From positions 62,001 to 126,000 of the forward strand of contig NZ_DGLI01000037.1 in assembly GCF_002387895.1 (NCBI RefSeq): a stretch of 64,000 nucleotides of DNA. The letters run 5' to 3'. The notes under the pieces were generated by a model. That model did not search any database and was not told where the DNA came from. It saw only the letters and a list, made by a program, of their open reading frames with translations. Origin of the DNA: Clostridium sp. UBA4548. GTDB taxonomy: Bacteria > Bacillota > Clostridia > Clostridiales > Clostridiaceae. Positions 60,569-64,000 of the stretch are shown here, piece after piece. Made by a program: the position numbers and the translations under genes. Position 1 is the first letter of the stretch. Each line of letters starts with the position of its first letter.

Positions 60569-60934
60569 ATGGATTTTATGTTTAATCTTTTCCCAATCTT
60601 TTTCATTATAATTTTTGTAGTTGTCATAGGATCTTTTATAGTAGCTGCAATCGCTGGTGTAAAAGAGTGGAGTAATAACAATGGTCAGCCAAAGCTTACT
60701 GTAAATGCAAAGATAGTTGGAAAAAGGGAAAATGTTACTCACCATAATCACAATAATGGGGACCAAGTACACCATACTACATCTACCACATATTATGTGA
60801 CCTTTGAAGTAGAAAGTGGGGATAGAATGGAGCTTACTGTTAGTGGACGTGAATATGGAATGCTAATTGAAGGAGACAAGGGGAAGCTTCATTTTCAGGG
60901 AACTCGTTACTTAGGTTTTGAAAGAATTTTCTAA
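60569..60934 (+). CDS. DUF2500 family membrane protein
   Basis: 121 residues after TTAGGAGGTT. One N-terminal membrane helix (FPIFFIIIFVVVIGSFIVAA) is followed by a small beta domain with TVNAKIVGKRENVTHHNHNN, TTYYVTFEVESGDRMELTVS and EGDKGKLHFQGTRYLGFERI, the DUF2500 pattern. The H-H-N-H-N-N stretch could bind metal but this is speculative. Function unknown; 30 bases precede the methyltransferase gene. Confidence 0.87.
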   Translation: MDFMFNLFPIFFIIIFVVVIGSFIVAAIAGVKEWSNNNGQPKLTVNAKIVGKRENVTHHNHNNGDQVHHTTSTTYYVTFEVESGDRMELTVSGREYGMLIEGDKGKLHFQGTRYLGFERIF

Positions 60935-60963
60935 AGTTACTTAGAAAATATGGAGGTACTAAA

Positions 60964-61860
60964 GTGAATAATTTATGGTCAAATTGTGTGCAAGGACCTT
61001 TGACCTTAGATTTAAGTAGAGAGATAAGGTTTAAGGATTGCTATAAAGATAAACTTATGGAGGCACTAGGGTTAAAATCAGAAATCACAGTGATTGATAT
61101 AGGTTGCGGACCTGGTACCCTTACAAGAAAATTTTCAAAATGGCTTGGAGAACAGAGCAAAATAATTGGAATTGATATAGATACAAAATTTATAGAATAT
61201 GCAAAAGATAAAGCAAAGGCTCTAGGAATAAATAATATTTCCTATATTGAAGGAGATGCATTAAAGCTTCCTTTAAAAGATAACTCGGTAGATGCCTGTG
61301 CTTCTCATACAGTAATAGAGCACGTACCTAACAAGGAATTTTTACTAGAACAAAAAAGAATCTGCAAACCAGGGGGAACAGTATCTGTAATTAGTGTAAT
61401 GCATAAACAAATTATAAGAGCACTATCTAAACAAGGGCCACAAATTAGCCAAAGAGAAAGAGAACTATGGAGTGTTATAGATGAATATTGGGAAGCGGAA
61501 GATAAAAATAGAGAGGTAGATAAATATCAGCTAAAACCAATTGAACTTCCTTTACTATTTGAGGAGCTAGGGTTTCACCATATTAAAATTGATGCCTTAG
61601 CTATTCCAACTTGTGTAGATGACTGTAGAAATAATCAGCAGGATAGAATTGCAATTATAGAGTCAGAACGAGCTATGGAATTAGAGGCTTTAGAAATAGG
61701 CATAAGACAGGTTCCTTATAAACTTCCAAAGGAAGATATTGAAGAATTAAGAAGTTTAATTGAAAATAGATTTGAAAAAAGAATTGATATGATAGAGAAA
61801 GGAAAAACTATTTGGGACTTTACTGTTGTAACTTTAATTATTGTTAGTGGCAGGAAGTAA
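60964..61860 (+). CDS. Class I SAM-dependent methyltransferase
   Basis: GTG start at 60,964 after TGGAGGTACT. The 298-residue protein has motif I VIDIGCGPGTLTRKF (about residues 44-58), KIIGIDIDTKFIEYAKDKAK with the SAM-ribose Asp, YIEGDALKLPLKDNSVDACA and HTVIEHVPNKEFLLEQKRIC as the post-motif strand. It resembles UbiE/COQ5-type enzymes but has an extra ~100-residue helical C-terminus. Substrate not predictable. Confidence 0.9.
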   Translation: MNNLWSNCVQGPLTLDLSREIRFKDCYKDKLMEALGLKSEITVIDIGCGPGTLTRKFSKWLGEQSKIIGIDIDTKFIEYAKDKAKALGINNISYIEGDALKLPLKDNSVDACASHTVIEHVPNKEFLLEQKRICKPGGTVSVISVMHKQIIRALSKQGPQISQRERELWSVIDEYWEAEDKNREVDKYQLKPIELPLLFEELGFHHIKIDALAIPTCVDDCRNNQQDRIAIIESERAMELEALEIGIRQVPYKLPKEDIEELRSLIENRFEKRIDMIEKGKTIWDFTVVTLIIVSGRK

Positions 61861-61871
61861 ATAAGTTAATT

Positions 61872-61934
61872 AACCCTAGATATCTTTAAGGTTTCTATAA
61901 AATTAGAAAACCTAATAGAAATCTAGGGTTTTTA
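61872..61934 (+). terminator. Terminator after methyltransferase gene
   Basis: AACCCTAGAT (61,872-61,881) pairs with ATCTAGGGTT (61,921-61,930) and encloses a second hairpin (AGGTTTCT/AGAAAACCT); TTTT follows. Confidence 0.85.
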
Positions 61935-61965
61935 GGAGGTAATAAGCTTTAATTAAAGCTTATTT

Positions 61966-62424
61966 TTATGCCTTTGATTCAGTGATGCTACGCTGAACCA
62001 TAAGAAGCATATCGTGAAATTTTTCAAATAACAAACCTGCAACGAACCACGCGGGGCCATAAGCTAGGGTGATTACGCCGTAAATTTGCAAAGGCTTAGT
62101 TGTATAATCCCAAGGACAGACACCTATAGTATACTTAAGTAGCATACCAGTAACAAATTCTGCTACAAGAATTAATAGCATATATAACCCTCCTCTAATA
62201 ACAATTGGAAGGTGTCTTATCCTGTTATGGACGGGCTCAAGAAAAACAGCAAGGCCGTATATGGGGAACATCCATATGTAGGTATGGCCTGTTAACTTTA
62301 CATCACCACTTAACATAGAAAACAAACCAGTCCATAAAACCTCTACACAAAAACCAGCAAGTCCGTAGATAATAAATCTTTTTCCCATATCTATAGTTTT
62401 TTCATATATACTAAAACTATGCAA
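61966..62424 (-). CDS. CmpB-type (putative ABC transporter permease) membrane protein
   Basis: A 152-residue protein with several membrane helices (RFIIYGLAGFCVEVLWTGLF, YIWMFPIYGLAVFLEPVHNR, GGLYMLLILVAEFVTGMLLK, GPAWFVAGLLFEKFHDMLL). The P-W-D-Y and L-Q-I-Y-G-V-I-T-L-A-Y-G residues match the CmpB/DUF3816 family. The start is uncertain: a TTG at 62,424 and an ATG at 62,388 both lack a good ribosome site. Function unknown. Confidence 0.75.
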   Translation of the reverse strand: MHSFSIYEKTIDMGKRFIIYGLAGFCVEVLWTGLFSMLSGDVKLTGHTYIWMFPIYGLAVFLEPVHNRIRHLPIVIRGGLYMLLILVAEFVTGMLLKYTIGVCPWDYTTKPLQIYGVITLAYGPAWFVAGLLFEKFHDMLLMVQRSITESKA

Positions 62425-62632
62425 TTAATGTTAAATAGTACAAGTATCTGAGAAAATTACATAAACTTTACAAATCTGCGTTACTTTTTTTATATCTATT
62501 GCGTCTAAGAAGTGTAAAGAGCATTTGGAGAAAATAATTACTGTAATCATTACAGAAAATTTACAGTAGTTGTTTTAATAAGATTTAATTAATAAGTATC
62601 TAAAAGCCAAGAAGGAAGCTAGGAATGCAGTT

Positions 62633-62737
62633 TATAGGCTTTCAAGGTGAAAATGAATGAAATTTATCACCCAAAAGCCTTATGAGCACCAAGGTAGAAC
62701 TAATGTAGAAGTTAAGTCTTGACTTTGGTTCTCTATA
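62633..62737 (+). repeat. Two-hairpin intergenic repeat, copy C
   Basis: Forward copy in the 565-base gap before the sigma factor gene, with TATAGG and TCTATA ends. GGCTTTcaaGGTGA pairs with TCACCcaAAAGCC (the most regular first stem), and GCACCAA with TTTGGTTCTC. The rest of the gap shows no gene, only A/T-rich sequence. Confidence 0.75.
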
Positions 62738-62992
62738 ATATAAGTGAAGGTATAAATTGCCTTCTATATGTCCCAACAAAGCAAATAATAAAGGCATTAA
62801 GATAAGAAAATGAAAATAGCCTTACACTTAAATAAACTAAATAACTTAGCTTCCTATCTATTTAACTTTTGAAAGATGAAATTTTCCTTAGCACCGAGAT
62901 TATCTATTTTTTTAAGGAGAAGCAATTTAAAAATAAATTTATATCTTTATTAAATTATTTCATGTAAAATAACTAGATTATTTAGGACGGTG

Positions 62993-63565
62993 ATGAAGTT
63001 GGTAACTGATGACACATTAATAGATAAGGTTTTGGCAGGAGATTGCCAAGCTTTTGAAGTACTTATTAAAAAGCATCAAGGAGTAATTTATAATTATTTA
63101 TATAAAATTACTCTAAGTAAGGAAGATGCAGAGGATATGACTCAAGAGGTATTTATAAAGGCATATAACAAGCTATATATCTTTGAGAAAAAATCTAACT
63201 TTTCTACTTGGTTATTTAAAATAGCTGTGAATACTTTAAATGATAGCTTTAAAAGGAAAAAGCACTATGATTTAGATAAAGAAGAGGCCATGATGAATAT
63301 AAAGTGTAGTGAAAGAGATATTCCTGAAGAGGCATTAAGTTTAAAAGAGAAAAAATTAGAGGTTTTAAAACTTTTAGATGGATTAACCTTAGAACAAAAA
63401 AATGCAATAATACTAAAATACGTTAGGGGTTTTTCTTATAAGGAGATAGGTAAGATTTTGGGAGTTAACGAGGAATCTGCGAAAATGAAAGTTTACAGGG
63501 CAAGGAAAAAGCTTTGCAGTACAAAAAGCAATCATATTGAAGGGAGTGTTTTAAGTGAAGTGTAA
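62993..63565 (+). CDS. ECF-type RNA polymerase sigma factor
   Basis: The ATG at 62,993 has AGGA five bases before it; a GTG at 62,990 and a TTG at 62,999 are alternatives. The ~190-residue protein has region 2 (EDAEDMTQEVFIKAYNKLYI, then WLFKIAVNTLNDSFKRKKHY) and region 4 (EQKNAIILKYVRGFSYKEIG, then ILGVNEESAKMKVYRARKKL), and lacks regions 1 and 3, as in ECF sigma factors. The 11-base overlap with the anti-sigma gene indicates tight coupling. Confidence 0.92.
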   Translation: MKLVTDDTLIDKVLAGDCQAFEVLIKKHQGVIYNYLYKITLSKEDAEDMTQEVFIKAYNKLYIFEKKSNFSTWLFKIAVNTLNDSFKRKKHYDLDKEEAMMNIKCSERDIPEEALSLKEKKLEVLKLLDGLTLEQKNAIILKYVRGFSYKEIGKILGVNEESAKMKVYRARKKLCSTKSNHIEGSVLSEV

Positions 63566-64000
63566 TACAGATACATTGTTTAAATTTATAGATAACACCC
63601 TATCCGATGAGGAAGAATTAATATTTGAAGAACATATAAACCATTGTGAAACCTGCAGGGAAACTTACAACACTTTTAAGCTTTTAGAAGTCTTAGAGGA
63701 AGAAGATGATATAAGCATAGATTTTTCAAGTAAGGTAATGGAAAATATCGATAAAAACAAATATTCTAAGAAAAACTATTGGTATTTAAATAAATTTTTA
63801 ATAAATAAGAAAAATATATACAAATTTGCAGCAGTAGCTATGATAGCCATTATGTTTACTGCTGGAATATTAAATAATAAATATATAGGGTTATTTATGA
63901 AGGGGATTAACACTGCAAATACAACCAAACAAGGTAACCTTTCTCCAGCAGCAAATAATAGCAGTAAAGAGGGAGAATTAGGAGAACGTATTATATTAAG
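63555..64000 (+). CDS. Anti-sigma factor with zinc-finger domain, 3'-truncated
   Basis: A GTG start at 63,555 follows AAGGGAGTG and the frame runs off the end of the window. The N-terminus MKCNTDTLFKFIDNTLSDEE with FEEHINHCETCRETY gives the H-x3-C-x2-C zinc-anti-sigma motif (residues about 27-35). A membrane helix (FAAVAMIAIMFTAGIL, about residues 94-109) then leads to an extracellular part. It should hold the overlapping sigma factor inactive until an envelope signal releases it. Confidence 0.88.
   Translation, partial: MKCNTDTLFKFIDNTLSDEEELIFEEHINHCETCRETYNTFKLLEVLEEEDDISIDFSSKVMENIDKNKYSKKNYWYLNKFLINKKNIYKFAAVAMIAIMFTAGILNNKYIGLFMKGINTANTTKQGNLSPAANNSSKEGELGERIIL

Noticed and set aside
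25347..62737. Known riboswitch (M-box, c-di-GMP, preQ1 or T-box) as the identity of the two-hairpin repeat
   Set aside because: None of the conserved cores I know for these classes is present, and two of the seven copies are not in a 5' leader orientation.
1..64000. CRISPR array, prophage or insertion sequence
   Set aside because: No evenly spaced identical repeats with unique spacers, no transposase or phage structural genes were found on either strand.

Overview
The window reads as chromosomal DNA of a low-GC, Gram-positive, spore-former-type Firmicute, most likely Clostridium sensu stricto. Supporting signs are strong A+T richness, near-perfect AGGAGG ribosome binding sites, frequent TTG/GTG starts, a DAP-type MurE, VanY/VanW wall proteins, CPBP proteases and DUF4342 proteins. 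I see no phage, insertion sequence or CRISPR array. Species cannot be told from the sequence alone.

Positions 1-26,256 form one long co-directional array of small, individually ribosome-bound genes with almost no terminators. It is dominated by GNAT acetyltransferases: twelve intact ones here plus one at 30,135, one interrupted by a single in-frame amber codon, and two short remnants. Mixed in are a MATE efflux pump (5' end cut off), a metallo-beta-lactamase-fold hydrolase, an APH-type kinase, two Nudix hydrolases, an HD protein, a class C beta-lactamase-like serine hydrolase, an alpha/beta hydrolase, two large tandem NTF2-like proteins, a toroid-like protein with a methyltransferase and an Ntn-hydrolase, a zinc-peptidase-like protein and a low-molecular-weight phosphatase. 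Several pairs are clear paralogues, so the array seems to grow and decay by local duplication. Its content suggests small-molecule modification, detoxification or housecleaning, but no substrate can be read from sequence.

Positions 26,280-41,800 hold murE (minus strand), a VanY-type carboxypeptidase, an M28 lipoprotein peptidase, two DUF4342 paralogues with matching promoters, an OmpR-family two-component system, and an oppABCDF oligopeptide importer. Both DUF4342 promoters carry four TAAT boxes spaced exactly 11 bp apart just upstream of the -10, a likely site for an OmpR-type regulator, plausibly the adjacent one.

Positions 41,800-64,000 are ordinary core and accessory genes: a PlsY-like acyltransferase, a DUF362 ferredoxin-type protein with a decayed homologue beside it, a MarR-MacAB-type export operon, two tRNA-Lys(CTT) genes, an atypical cis-prenyltransferase next to a CrtI/CrtN-like desaturase, glutamate dehydrogenase, VanW, a cold-shock protein, two divergent nitroreductases, a flotillin, methyltransferases and an ECF sigma/anti-sigma pair running off the end. 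A ~100 bp intergenic repeat with TATAGG/CCTATA ends and two internal hairpins whose stems covary occurs seven times between 25.3 and 62.7 kb and was not seen inside the GNAT array.
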